NCBI RefSeq assembly: GCF_018388425.1
Contig: NZ_CP074406.1
Location: 744,001-808,000, forward strand
DNA length: 64,000 bases
Direction: 5' to 3'
From: Nocardioides faecalis
Lineage (GTDB): Bacteria; Actinomycetota; Actinomycetes; Propionibacteriales; Nocardioidaceae
This document shows, piece by piece, positions 15,970 to 25,742 of this stretch (positions are counted from its first letter, which is position 1; the number at the start of each line of letters is the position of its first letter). The position numbers and the translations under genes are program-made. The notes beneath the pieces are model-generated. The model saw only the letters and a list, made by a program, of their open reading frames with translations, made no database searches and had not been told where the DNA came from.

Positions 15970-17244
15970 GTGAGCGCTGTCGTGACTGAGGCCCCCACCA
16001 CCCCTGGGCTGCGCGAAGGGGCGTTCGGCCACGCCACCGCGCTCTCGTGCCGCGAGTGCGGCCACCAGGTGGCACTGGGTCCGTTCTACGCCTGTCCGGA
16101 GTGTTTCGGTCCCCTCGAGATCACCTACGACTTCCCGGCCGTGACCCGCGAGGAGATCGAGGCCGGCCCGCGCAACATCTGGCGCTACAAGGCGCTGCTC
16201 CCGGTCCCCGCCGACATCGAGTCCAGCCCCAACACCGAGCCCGGCTTCACGCGGCTGCTGCGCGCCGAGAACCTCGGCCGCGAGCTGGGCATCACGAACC
16301 TGTGGGTCAAGGACGACTCGACCAACCCCACCAACTCGTTCAAGGACCGCGTCGTCGCCTGCGCGCTGAGCGCCGCCCGCGAGCTCGACGCCAAGGTCTT
16401 CGCCTGCCCCTCCACCGGCAACCTGGCCAACGCGGTCGCCGCCGCCGGTGCCCGCGCGGGCATCAAGACGGTCGTCTTCATCCCGAGCAACCTCGAGCAG
16501 CCCAAGCAGGTCAACTCCGCGATCTTCACCGAGAACCTGGTCGCCGTCGACGGCAACTACGACGACGTCAACAAGCTCGCCTCCGAGATCGCCGGCGAGG
16601 AGGAGGGCTGGGCGTTCGTCAACGTCAACGTGCGGCCCTACTACGCCGAGGGCTCCAAGACCCTGGGCTACGAGATCGCCGAGCAGCTCGGCTGGCGCCT
16701 GCCCGACCAGGTCGTCATCCCGGTCGCCTCCGGCTCGCAGCTGACCAAGGTCGACAAGGCGTTCGCCGAGCTGATCAAGCTCGGCCTCGTCGAGGACAAG
16801 CCGTACCGGATCTTCGGCGCCCAGGCCGAGGGCTGCGGCCCCGTGGCCACCGCCTTCAAGGCCGGCGTGGACGCGATCCGTCCGGTCAAGCCCGACACGA
16901 TCGCCAAGTCCCTGGCGATCGGCAACCCCGCCGACGGCATCTACGTCCTCGACATCGCACGCCGCACCGGTGGCGCCGTCGAGGAGGTCACCGACGAGCA
17001 GATCCGCGCCGGCATCGTGCAGCTGGCCCGCACCGAGGGCATCTTCACCGAGACCGCCGGCGGCACCACCGTCGCGGTGACCCGCAAGCTCGTGGAGACC
17101 GGCCAGCTCGACCCCGAGCTCGAGACCGTCGTGATCAACACCGGGCACGGCCTCAAGACCCTCGACGCCGTCTCCGGCGCCGTCGGCGCCGCGGCGACCA
17201 TCGCGCCGACGTACGCCGCCTTCAAGGCCATCGGCCTCGTCTGA
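15970..17244 (+). CDS. metM: Threonine synthase-family PLP enzyme, likely MetM (O-phosphohomoserine-dependent homocysteine synthase)
   Basis: The 424-residue protein has an N-terminal zinc ribbon (CRECG...CPECFGPLEITYDF, about residues 24-50). A fold-type II PLP domain follows, with Schiff-base Lys in NPTNSFKDR, cofactor-phosphate loop ACPSTGNLANAVAAAGA, and VIPVASGSQLTK. By homology alone it would be called thrC. However, it sits behind a SAM riboswitch and is followed 28 bp later by a ubiquitin-like sulfur carrier. In Streptomyces, the paired MetM and MetO convert O-phosphohomoserine and carrier thiocarboxylate to homocysteine, and MetM is a threonine synthase homologue; this operon has that form. 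A classical threonine synthase role cannot be excluded. The GTG start follows AAGGAGG by six bases. Confidence 0.8.
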   Translation: MSAVVTEAPTTPGLREGAFGHATALSCRECGHQVALGPFYACPECFGPLEITYDFPAVTREEIEAGPRNIWRYKALLPVPADIESSPNTEPGFTRLLRAENLGRELGITNLWVKDDSTNPTNSFKDRVVACALSAARELDAKVFACPSTGNLANAVAAAGARAGIKTVVFIPSNLEQPKQVNSAIFTENLVAVDGNYDDVNKLASEIAGEEEGWAFVNVNVRPYYAEGSKTLGYEIAEQLGWRLPDQVVIPVASGSQLTKVDKAFAELIKLGLVEDKPYRIFGAQAEGCGPVATAFKAGVDAIRPVKPDTIAKSLAIGNPADGIYVLDIARRTGGAVEEVTDEQIRAGIVQLARTEGIFTETAGGTTVAVTRKLVETGQLDPELETVVINTGHGLKTLDAVSGAVGAAATIAPTYAAFKAIGLV

Positions 17245-17272
17245 GCACCACCACCGAAGCGAAGGAACAACC

Positions 17273-17551
17273 ATGGCAGTCAGCGTCCGGATCCCGACCA
17301 TCCTGCGCACCTACACCGGTGGCGACTCCGAGGTCAGCGCCACCGGCGCCACCGTCGCCGAGATCCTGGACGACCTGGACAGCCGGTTCCCCGGCGTGAA
17401 GGGCCGCATCGTCGACGAGGACGGCAAGCTGCGCCGCTTCGTCAACGTCTACGTCAACAACGACGACGTGCGCTTCGAGCAGGACCTGGCCACCCCGACC
17501 CCGGACGGCGCCGAGGTCTCCGTGATCCCCGCCGTCGCCGGCGGCTGCTGA
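17273..17551 (+). CDS. metO: MoaD/ThiS/CysO-type ubiquitin-like sulfur carrier protein, likely MetO
   Basis: The 92-residue beta-grasp protein (VSVRIPTILRTYTGG at the start, RRFVNVYVNNDDVRF in the middle) ends IPAVAGGC. The Gly-Gly tail is the site of adenylation and thiocarboxylation in this family. CysO of Mycobacterium tuberculosis ends at the second Gly; here a Cys follows, so the tail would need trimming by a JAMM-type protease (as Mec+ does for CysO-Cys) before it can carry sulfur. It is co-transcribed with the threonine-synthase-like gene, for which it would be the sulfur donor. No activating E1-like enzyme or Mec protease is present in this window. Confidence 0.85.
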   Translation: MAVSVRIPTILRTYTGGDSEVSATGATVAEILDDLDSRFPGVKGRIVDEDGKLRRFVNVYVNNDDVRFEQDLATPTPDGAEVSVIPAVAGGC

Positions 17552-17573
17552 GCCTTCCGCGAGCCCGTACGAC

Positions 17574-17611
17574 GAGCGCGGGCCCGGGGACGACACCCCG
17601 GGCCCGCGCTC
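17574..17611. terminator. 16-bp perfect hairpin, bidirectional terminator
   Basis: The arms 17574-17589 and 17596-17611 pair perfectly around ACGACA. The element lies between the convergent sulfur-carrier and acyl-CoA synthetase genes. Confidence 0.8.
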
Positions 17612-17619
17612 GGTCGCGT

Positions 17620-19212
17620 TCAGGCGTCGAGCAGCTGGGAAGCCAGCTCCGCGGTCGCCCGATAGTCGACCTTGCTCACCGGCGTGCGCGGCACCTGGTC
17701 CACGAAGAGCACGGACTTGGGCACCTTGTAGTTCGAGATCAGGGCCCGGCAGTGCTCGCGGAGCGCGTCCTCGCTCAGGGTGGCGCCCTCGCGACGCTGC
17801 ACCAGAGCGGTGACCTGCTGGCCCCAGCGCTCGTGCGGGGTGCCCACGACGGCGGCGTCGAAGACGTCGTCGTGGCGCAGCAGCACCGACTCCACCTCCT
17901 CGGGGTTCACCTTCTCCCCGCCGGTGTTGATGCACACCGAGCCGCGCCCGAGCACGGTGATCGCGCCGTCCTCCTCGCGCCGCGCCATGTCGCCGGTGAT
18001 CGACCAGCGCACGCCGTCGATCTCCTTGAAGGTGGCTGCGGTCTTCACCGGGTCCTTGTGGTAGCCCAGCGGGATCGCCCCGCGGCGCGCGAGGATGCCC
18101 ACCTCGCCGACCGGGACCGGCTTGTCGTCGGGCCCGAAGACCTCCGCGTTGGCGTCGAAGGTGAACTTCGGCGCGCCCGCGGCATCGCCGGTGCCGTCGT
18201 CCATCCGGGAGCCGCCGGCGCCGGACTCCGAGGAGCCGTAGGTGTCGAGGATGAAGCGGCCGGGCAGCGCGCGACGGATCTCCTCGCGCACCCCCTCGGA
18301 CAACGGGGCGGCGCCGTTGGAGACCGCCATCAGGCTGGACAGGTCCCAGCGGTCGGGGTGGGCCAGGATGGTCTCCGCCACCGGGCGGCCCATCGCGTCG
18401 CCGAGGAAGGTCAGCGACACCACGCCCGCGGCGTCGACCAGGTCGAGGATCTTCTCGGGGTCGAAGTGGGGCTCGGTGAACAGTGCCACCGTGAAGCCCG
18501 CGACGTGGCCGTTGCCGAGGATCCACTGGCTGCCGCCGTGCATCATCGGGCCGCAGGCCAGCAGCACCATCGGGTTCTCGTTGGCCGCCGCCTCACCCGC
18601 CAGCTGCTCGATCGACTCCATCGGTGCGCCGAAGCGGCTGGCGTTGAGGGCGGCGCGCATCAGGTCCTCCTGACGCCAGGTCACGCCCTTGGGCAGCCCG
18701 GTGGTGCCGCCGGTGTAGATGACGTAGTGGTCGTCGCTGGAGCGCTGGACCGCCGGCCGCTCGGGGGAGGCGGCGGCCATCGCGGCGTCGTACTCCTCGC
18801 CCAGCACGAGGCAGTGCCGCAGCTGCGGGGTGTCGAGCTCGCCGAGCGCCTCGACGTGCTCGGGGGCCACGAACGCCGCGACGCAGTCGGCGTTGTCGTA
18901 GAGGTAGGCGAGCTCGTCGTGCTTGTACTTGTAGTTGATGTTGATCGGCACGGCGCGTGCCTTGAAGCAGCCGTAGAACGCATCGATCCACTCGATGCGG
19001 TTCGCCGAGTGCACCGCCACGTGGTCCCCGGGCTGGATGCCCGCCTCGAGCAGGTGGTTGGCCACCCGGTTGGCCCGCTCGTCCAGCTCGGCGAAGGTGT
19101 AGGTCCGCTCCATCGTGAAGATCGCGGTCCGGTCCGGGATGGTGTCGGCCATCACCTCGAGCACGTCGGCGAGGGTGAAGGGGCGGGACGGGGCGGTTGT
19201 GGTCTGGGTCAC
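17620..19212 (-). CDS. Acyl-CoA synthetase (AMP-forming), FadD-like
   Basis: The 530-residue ANL-superfamily enzyme activates a carboxylic acid with ATP and CoA. The P-loop-like motif YTGGTTGLPKG is at about 167-177, with the LDTYGSSESG substrate/adenine loop, SITGDMARREEDG (hinge Asp region), GGEKVNPEEVE and the C-terminal catalytic Lys in RTPVSKVDYRA. The GTG at 19212 begins the conserved region and is preferred over the GTG/ATG further up at 19248. A palindrome TAGAACGTGTTCT lies 18 nt upstream and closely matches the KstR box of cholesterol catabolism genes, so a steroid or branched-chain acyl substrate is possible. That link is inference from the operator. Confidence 0.88.
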   Translation of the reverse strand: MTQTTTAPSRPFTLADVLEVMADTIPDRTAIFTMERTYTFAELDERANRVANHLLEAGIQPGDHVAVHSANRIEWIDAFYGCFKARAVPININYKYKHDELAYLYDNADCVAAFVAPEHVEALGELDTPQLRHCLVLGEEYDAAMAAASPERPAVQRSSDDHYVIYTGGTTGLPKGVTWRQEDLMRAALNASRFGAPMESIEQLAGEAAANENPMVLLACGPMMHGGSQWILGNGHVAGFTVALFTEPHFDPEKILDLVDAAGVVSLTFLGDAMGRPVAETILAHPDRWDLSSLMAVSNGAAPLSEGVREEIRRALPGRFILDTYGSSESGAGGSRMDDGTGDAAGAPKFTFDANAEVFGPDDKPVPVGEVGILARRGAIPLGYHKDPVKTAATFKEIDGVRWSITGDMARREEDGAITVLGRGSVCINTGGEKVNPEEVESVLLRHDDVFDAAVVGTPHERWGQQVTALVQRREGATLSEDALREHCRALISNYKVPKSVLFVDQVPRTPVSKVDYRATAELASQLLDA

Positions 19213-19229
19213 AGGCAAACCATGCCAAG

Positions 19230-19243
19230 TAGAACGTGTTCTC
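19230..19243 (-). promoter_or_regulatory. KstR-like (TetR family) operator before the acyl-CoA synthetase
   Basis: TAGAACGTGTTCTC fits the mycobacterial KstR consensus TnnAACnnGTTnnA at every fixed base but the last. It lies 18-31 nt upstream of the predicted GTG start, where a repressor would block transcription. Confidence 0.6.
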
Positions 19244-19325
19244 GCCAAGGGGTCCGGGACTTTCGTTCCCCTGTTGGGACCATCGTCCCTCCGCGGAGCG
19301 CGGCGGGGGGCGGCAGGATGGGGAC

Positions 19326-19802
19326 ATGGCCGACCACCACTACCGCCTCTTCCTCGCCTGGCAGGGCGATCGCGGCACCGGCACCAGCGGCTACCGCGAC
19401 TACGGGCGCGACGTGCTGGTGCGCGCCGAGGGCAAGCCCGACCTGCTCGCCTCCGCCGACGCAGCCTTCCGCGGCGACCCGGGGCGCTGGAACCCCGAGG
19501 AGCTGCTGCTCGCGGCGCTCTCGCAGTGCCACCTGCTGTCCTACCTGCACTCGGCGGTGCGGCACGGCATCGTGGTGACGGCGTACGACGACGCGCCGGT
19601 CGGCGCCTTGGCGCAGGTCGGCCAGGGCGGGCGGTTCACCTCGGTCACCCTCCGTCCGCGGGTGTGCATCACCGACCCGGCGCAGGTGGTGCTGGCGCGC
19701 GAGATCCACGCCGAGGCGAGTGCGAACTGTTTCATCGCCGCCTCCGTGGCGTTCCCCGTGCGCCACGAGCCGACGATCATCACGGCGGCGCCCGGAGCCT
19801 GA
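19326..19802 (+). CDS. OsmC family peroxiredoxin-like protein
   Basis: The 158-residue protein carries the two conserved catalytic cysteines of the OsmC/Ohr fold in LLAALSQCHLLSYLH (about residue 66) and ASANCFIAASVAF (about 137). A Trp-Asn-Pro-Glu-Glu motif (GRWNPEELLLAAL) precedes the first. Members reduce organic hydroperoxides with thiols. The ATG at 19326 has no clear ribosome site but follows a CAGGAT box by 6 nt, so it may be leaderless. It is divergent from the acyl-CoA synthetase, whose operator lies 80 bp away. Confidence 0.88.
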   Translation: MADHHYRLFLAWQGDRGTGTSGYRDYGRDVLVRAEGKPDLLASADAAFRGDPGRWNPEELLLAALSQCHLLSYLHSAVRHGIVVTAYDDAPVGALAQVGQGGRFTSVTLRPRVCITDPAQVVLAREIHAEASANCFIAASVAFPVRHEPTIITAAPGA

Positions 19803-19835
19803 GGGCCGCAGCGCGGTGGCGGGGGAGCCCGGCCC

Positions 19836-20762
19836 TCAGTCCTCGAGCACCCGCACGTCGAGCTTCATCCGGCGACTCGAGCGCAGCTCGCCGCGGGCCA
19901 CGGAGCGCACCCCGCGGCCGAGCACGGTGCCCAGCGTGAGGTCGCGGTGGTCGTCGCGGCCCTCGAGCAGCAGCGGCAGCAGCGGGGCGGCGGCGTCCTC
20001 GGGGCTCTGGCCCCACAGGGCGGCGACGTACGGCAGGGCCCGCACCCGGCGCTCCATGCCCGGCGCGACCGTGACCCGGGAGAGCATCTCGGTGCGGACG
20101 AGGCCGGGGTCGAAGCCGTGCACGCGCACGCCGGTGCCGGCGAGCTCGGCGCGCACGGTGCGGGTGAAGGCGCGGTTCCAGGCCTTGGAGCTGGCGTAGG
20201 CGCTCTGCATCGGCACCGGCTTCGTGGCGCCCTTGCCCCACACGTTGACCACGTGGCCGACAGCGCGCGTGGGGTCGGTGCTGGCCTCGGCGAGCATGGC
20301 GGCGACCGCCGTACGGGTGCCGTGGAAGACGCCACGCACGTTGGCGTCCAGCACCCGCTCGAACACCGCCGAGGGCACGAGGTGGGCGGGGCCGTAGACC
20401 CCGGGGGCGCCGGCGTTGTTGACCCACACGCCCAGCGGGCCCAGGTCGCGGGCGCGTGCGGCGAGCGCCTCGACCGCCGGGAGGTCGGCGACGTCGAGCT
20501 CGTGACCGTGGGCCTGCAGGCCGTCGGCGCGAAGGGAGCCCACCGCGTCGTCCACGCCGCTGCCGGGCAGTGCCGCCACCATGACCTGTGCGCCGGCGCG
20601 GCCCAGCAGCCGTGCGAACGCGAGACCGAGCCCGCTGCTGGCGCCGGTGACGACGGCGACGCGGCCAGCCAGCGGCCGCTCGGCACCCACCTGCGCGCCC
20701 GTCTCCTCCGGCGCGTGCTCCGGGGAGCGCCTCGACTCGTTCTCAGGGGTCGGGTGGAGCAT
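19836..20762 (-). CDS. Short-chain dehydrogenase/reductase family protein
   Basis: The protein of about 308 residues is a classical SDR by layout: cofactor motif TGASSGLGLAFA, LDVADL, NNAG in VWVNNAGAPG, and catalytic YASSK. The position 13 residues before the Tyr, normally Ser, is Gly in the run NVWGKGATKPVPMQSAY, so the usual Ser-Tyr-Lys triad looks incomplete. An N-terminal extension of about 35 polar residues and a C-terminal extension (about 40 aa, basic end) exceed the common 250-aa size. The ATG at 20762 is used; a TTG at 20768 sits at better distance from GGAGG. Confidence 0.8.
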   Translation of the reverse strand: MLHPTPENESRRSPEHAPEETGAQVGAERPLAGRVAVVTGASSGLGLAFARLLGRAGAQVMVAALPGSGVDDAVGSLRADGLQAHGHELDVADLPAVEALAARARDLGPLGVWVNNAGAPGVYGPAHLVPSAVFERVLDANVRGVFHGTRTAVAAMLAEASTDPTRAVGHVVNVWGKGATKPVPMQSAYASSKAWNRAFTRTVRAELAGTGVRVHGFDPGLVRTEMLSRVTVAPGMERRVRALPYVAALWGQSPEDAAAPLLPLLLEGRDDHRDLTLGTVLGRGVRSVARGELRSSRRMKLDVRVLED

Positions 20763-20876
20763 GAGCAAGGGGGTCCTCCCTGGGTCGGGTCGGCACGGGG
20801 TGCCGGTGGGCAAAGGCTAGAGCGCGCCGGGGGTCGCGCGCAGCGCAATGGACCCACCTGCCACACCCGCCCCTCG

Positions 20877-22688
<1,812 letters not shown>

Positions 22689-22727
22689 TCCGAGCACGGA
22701 CGCTCCGGCGTCCAGCGAAGATCGACA

Positions 22728-22770
22728 GGACCCCGTCGTACCTGAAGGTACGGCGGGGTCCCGTCGTTTT
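22728..22770 (+). terminator. Rho-independent terminator after groEL
   Basis: A stem of about 15 bp, 22728-22742 with 22747-22761 around TGAA and one G-T wobble, is followed by CGTCGTTTT (T-run 22767-22770). Confidence 0.85.
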
Positions 22771-22789
22771 CCCAGCCCGAGCAGCAGCC

Positions 22790-24184
22790 TCAGCCGGGCT
22801 TCGGAGCGCCCTTGCGGGCATAGCGCACCCAGGTGACGACCACGCACATCACCGCCCAGGCGATGCCGATGGCGAAGAAGGCCACCGGGCCCATCGACGT
22901 CACGCCGACGCCGAAGAAGAAGGGACCGAACGCCGCGATCGCGGCGGTCCAGCCGATCACGCCACCGGCCTGACGTTTCTCGAAGATCATCGGCATCTGT
23001 TTGAACGTCGAGGCGTTGCCGATCCCGGCGAAGAGGAAGATCGCGAGCATCCCCCAGAGGAACTGGTCGAACCCGCTCTCCAAGGTGGCGGCAGAGGTGG
23101 TGTCGGGGCTCAAGGTCGTGATGGTGAAGGCGATCGAGGCCACCAGTCCCACGCCGGAGACCAGTGTCCAGATGGCGCCGCCCATGCGGTCGGTGAGCGG
23201 TGAGAACAGCACCCGGGCGCCGGCGCCGACCAGGGGGCCGAGGAAGACGTACTTCGCGGCGTCGGGCACGGCGTATCCCTCGACCAGCACGGTGGCGTCG
23301 GCGCCGGATCCCTGGACGATGTCGGGGTTCGCGCTGCCGTAGAGCTCGCCCATCAGCAGCCCGAACTGCGCCGAGAGGCCGGCGAAGGTGCCGAAGGTCA
23401 TGATGTAGAGCAGGGTCATCAGCCAGGTGTCGACGTTGCCGAAGATGTCGAACTGCTGGCGGATGCTGGCCTTGATCGGCACCGACTTGAGCATCGTCCA
23501 GGCCAGGATCGCCGCGAGGACCATCAGGGGGATCCAGACGAAGGCGGCGTTCTGGTACCAGACCTCCTCGGGCTCCTTGCCCGGCTGCGAGATGGTCTGC
23601 GAGCCCCCGATGAAGGCCAGCCACGAGAGGGCGATCAGATAGGGCGTCAGCAGCTGCACGGCCGAGACGCCGAAGTTGCCGATGCCGGCCTGGATCCCCA
23701 GCGCGGTGCCCTGCTTGGAGCGAGGGAAGAAGTACGAGGTGCTGGGCATGAAGCCCGAGAACGCGCCACCGCCGATGCCGGCCAGGAACGCCAGCAGCAT
23801 CAGCTCCCAGTAGGGAGCGCTCGGCTCCTGGACCCGCACCCCCCACCCGGCGGTCGAGAAGACCAGCAGCAGCGAGGTGAGCGCCACCATCTTGCGGGTG
23901 CCCATGATGGGCGGGAGCACCATCCACACCAGCCGGAAGATGCCTGCGGACAGGCCCGGCATGGCTGCCATCCAGTAGAGCTCGTTGCTGGAGAAGTCGT
24001 AGCCGAGCGAGTTGAGCTTCGGAATCAGCGCGCTCGGCAGGAACCAGGCCGCGAACGCGAGGAAGAGTGCGAACGTGGTGATCCACAGGGTGCGCCACGC
24101 CAGGGGCTTGTTCCAGGTCTGCTCGTTCTCCGGGTCCCAGGACTCCAGCCATTCGCCGGACCGGGAGGTGGTCGACTTGCTCAT
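22790..24184 (-). CDS. narK: Nitrate/nitrite transporter, NarK family (MFS)
   Basis: The 464-residue, 12-helix MFS protein of the nitrate/nitrite porter family has NarK-type signatures: FLAGIGGGAFSGFMPSTSYFFP (nitrate signature region) and AGIGNFGVSAVQLLTPYLI, with a matching Gly-rich segment AGIGNASTFKQMPMIFE in the second half. It would exchange nitrate for nitrite or import nitrate with protons for the NarGHI enzyme encoded divergently. The ATG overlaps the stop of a second NarK gene (ATGA), so both are co-transcribed and may form two functional types, nitrate/H+ symport and nitrate/nitrite antiport. Confidence 0.9.
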   Translation of the reverse strand: MSKSTTSRSGEWLESWDPENEQTWNKPLAWRTLWITTFALFLAFAAWFLPSALIPKLNSLGYDFSSNELYWMAAMPGLSAGIFRLVWMVLPPIMGTRKMVALTSLLLVFSTAGWGVRVQEPSAPYWELMLLAFLAGIGGGAFSGFMPSTSYFFPRSKQGTALGIQAGIGNFGVSAVQLLTPYLIALSWLAFIGGSQTISQPGKEPEEVWYQNAAFVWIPLMVLAAILAWTMLKSVPIKASIRQQFDIFGNVDTWLMTLLYIMTFGTFAGLSAQFGLLMGELYGSANPDIVQGSGADATVLVEGYAVPDAAKYVFLGPLVGAGARVLFSPLTDRMGGAIWTLVSGVGLVASIAFTITTLSPDTTSAATLESGFDQFLWGMLAIFLFAGIGNASTFKQMPMIFEKRQAGGVIGWTAAIAAFGPFFFGVGVTSMGPVAFFAIGIAWAVMCVVVTWVRYARKGAPKPG

Positions 24185-25527
24185 GCCGGTGTCTCCTCAT
24201 CGGTGGGGTTGTCCAGCTTGTGTGCCAGGTGGGGCGACTCGTGATGGAGCATGTGCACCACCGTCCAGTGCATCCACACGCTGCAGATGACCGTCAGGAC
24301 GAACAGCACGCCGAAGGTGCTGGTCGGGAAGCCGGACCACTCCTTCGTGTAGGCGAAGAGCGGCGGCAGGGCGAAGCCGCCGAGGCCGCCGAGCATCCCG
24401 ACGAGTCCGCCGACGGCGCCGACGCTCTCGGGGAAGTACTCCGGGATGTGCTTGTAGACCGCCGCCTTGCCCACGCCCATCGCGCACCCGAGCACGAAGA
24501 CCAGCAGCACGAAGGGCACCAGGTCCAGGTGGTAGGCGAGGTGCTCGTCCTCGCTGCCGTCGGGCAGCTGCACCACCACGAAGCCGTTGGGCATCATCAG
24601 GATGCCGCTGGTCACCAGCATCGCGCCGAAGGTCCAGTACATCGCGCGACGAGCGCCGTACCGGTCCGACAGCGCGCCACCCACCGGGCGCAGCAGTGAC
24701 GCCGGGAAGATGTAGGTGGCGGTCAGCAGGGCCGCGGTCTGCAGGGAGACGTCGAAGTTGTCCATGTAGTAGATCGGCAGCCAGGCCGAGAGGGCGACGT
24801 AGGCCCCGAAGACCGCGACGTAGTAGAGGCTGAAGCGCCACACCCGCATCTGCTTGAGCGGGGCGAGCTGCTCCGTCAACGGCACCTCGGTCCCGGGCTT
24901 CAGGTCGTGGCGGGGGGTTCCGAACCAGAGCACCGCGGCCATCACGACCAGGAGCACCGCGTAGACGACGGGGACCAGGCGCCAGCCGCCGTCGATGAAG
25001 CCGAAGTAGGTCGCGCCGGCGGTGCCGGTGATGATCGGAGGCCCGATGAACTTGGTCACCGAGGCGCCGACGTTGCCCGCGCCGAAGAGCCCGAGGGCGT
25101 AGCCCTGACGGTTGCGCGGCTGCCACGCGGAGTTCCAGGCGATGCCGACGGAGAACGAGTTCCCCGCCAGGCCGATCAGGAAGGAGAGCCCCAGCAGGGC
25201 GGTGTAGGAGTTCACCTGCGAGACCAGGTAGGTGGGCACCGCGGAGACGAGCAGCAGCACCGTGAACACGATGCGTCCGCCGAAGCGGTCGGCGAGCATG
25301 CCGGCGGGCAGGCGCCACAGCGAGCCGTTGAGGGTGGCGGCCGCCACGATCCACGACAGCTGCACGTCGCTGAGGCCGAACTCCTCGCGGATCGGGTCGC
25401 CCAGGATGCCGAACATCAGCCACACCGCGAACATCAGGGTGAAGGCGATGGTCGAGAGCCAGAGCACTCGGTTGCGGCCCGGTCGGGGCGGTGCGGACGA
25501 CGCTTCTGCCGCGGTCTGTGACGCCAT
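24181..25527 (-). CDS. narK: Nitrate/nitrite transporter, NarK family (second copy)
   Basis: The 448-residue MFS protein with 12 predicted helices shows the nitrate-porter pattern: GLAGNSFSVGIAWNSAWQP followed by GYALGLFGAGNVGASVTKFIGPPI in the first half and MGVGKAAVYKHIPEYFPESVGAVGGLVGMLGGLGG in the second. It is clearly diverged from its neighbour. The ATG at 25527 follows AGGAGG by six bases; the longer frame to 25710 would run through the nar promoter region. It is the first gene of the narK pair. Confidence 0.9.
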   Translation of the reverse strand: MASQTAAEASSAPPRPGRNRVLWLSTIAFTLMFAVWLMFGILGDPIREEFGLSDVQLSWIVAAATLNGSLWRLPAGMLADRFGGRIVFTVLLLVSAVPTYLVSQVNSYTALLGLSFLIGLAGNSFSVGIAWNSAWQPRNRQGYALGLFGAGNVGASVTKFIGPPIITGTAGATYFGFIDGGWRLVPVVYAVLLVVMAAVLWFGTPRHDLKPGTEVPLTEQLAPLKQMRVWRFSLYYVAVFGAYVALSAWLPIYYMDNFDVSLQTAALLTATYIFPASLLRPVGGALSDRYGARRAMYWTFGAMLVTSGILMMPNGFVVVQLPDGSEDEHLAYHLDLVPFVLLVFVLGCAMGVGKAAVYKHIPEYFPESVGAVGGLVGMLGGLGGFALPPLFAYTKEWSGFPTSTFGVLFVLTVICSVWMHWTVVHMLHHESPHLAHKLDNPTDEETPA

Positions 25528-25742
25528 GGGCCCTCCTGGGCAGGCGCGGAATCGGACGGTCGTGCGATGCACGTTACGTAGGACGTAGGTCCCCGTCCAG
25601 AGGCCAAAGGTCCTCGGTCTGAGGAGGGGGGTCTGGCGACTCCGAGCCACGATCCGTGGCCCTTGCGGGCTAGGTGATCCGGGAGAATAGTGATGCGGGA
25701 CACAGCTCAACCGACTGCACGTGGTGGCTAGGGGGAAGACCT
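25528..25742. promoter_or_regulatory. Divergent narK/narG control region
   Basis: The 215 bp between the two start codons hold direct repeats ACGTAGG ACGTAGG (25576-25589) with a further ACGT at 25571. An imperfect inverted repeat TCCTC-GGTCT-GAGGA (about 25611-25625) and a -10-like AATAGT near 25686 are also present. No FNR box (TTGAT-N4-ATCAA) was found. The repeats are candidates for the nitrate or oxygen regulator site. Confidence 0.4.
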
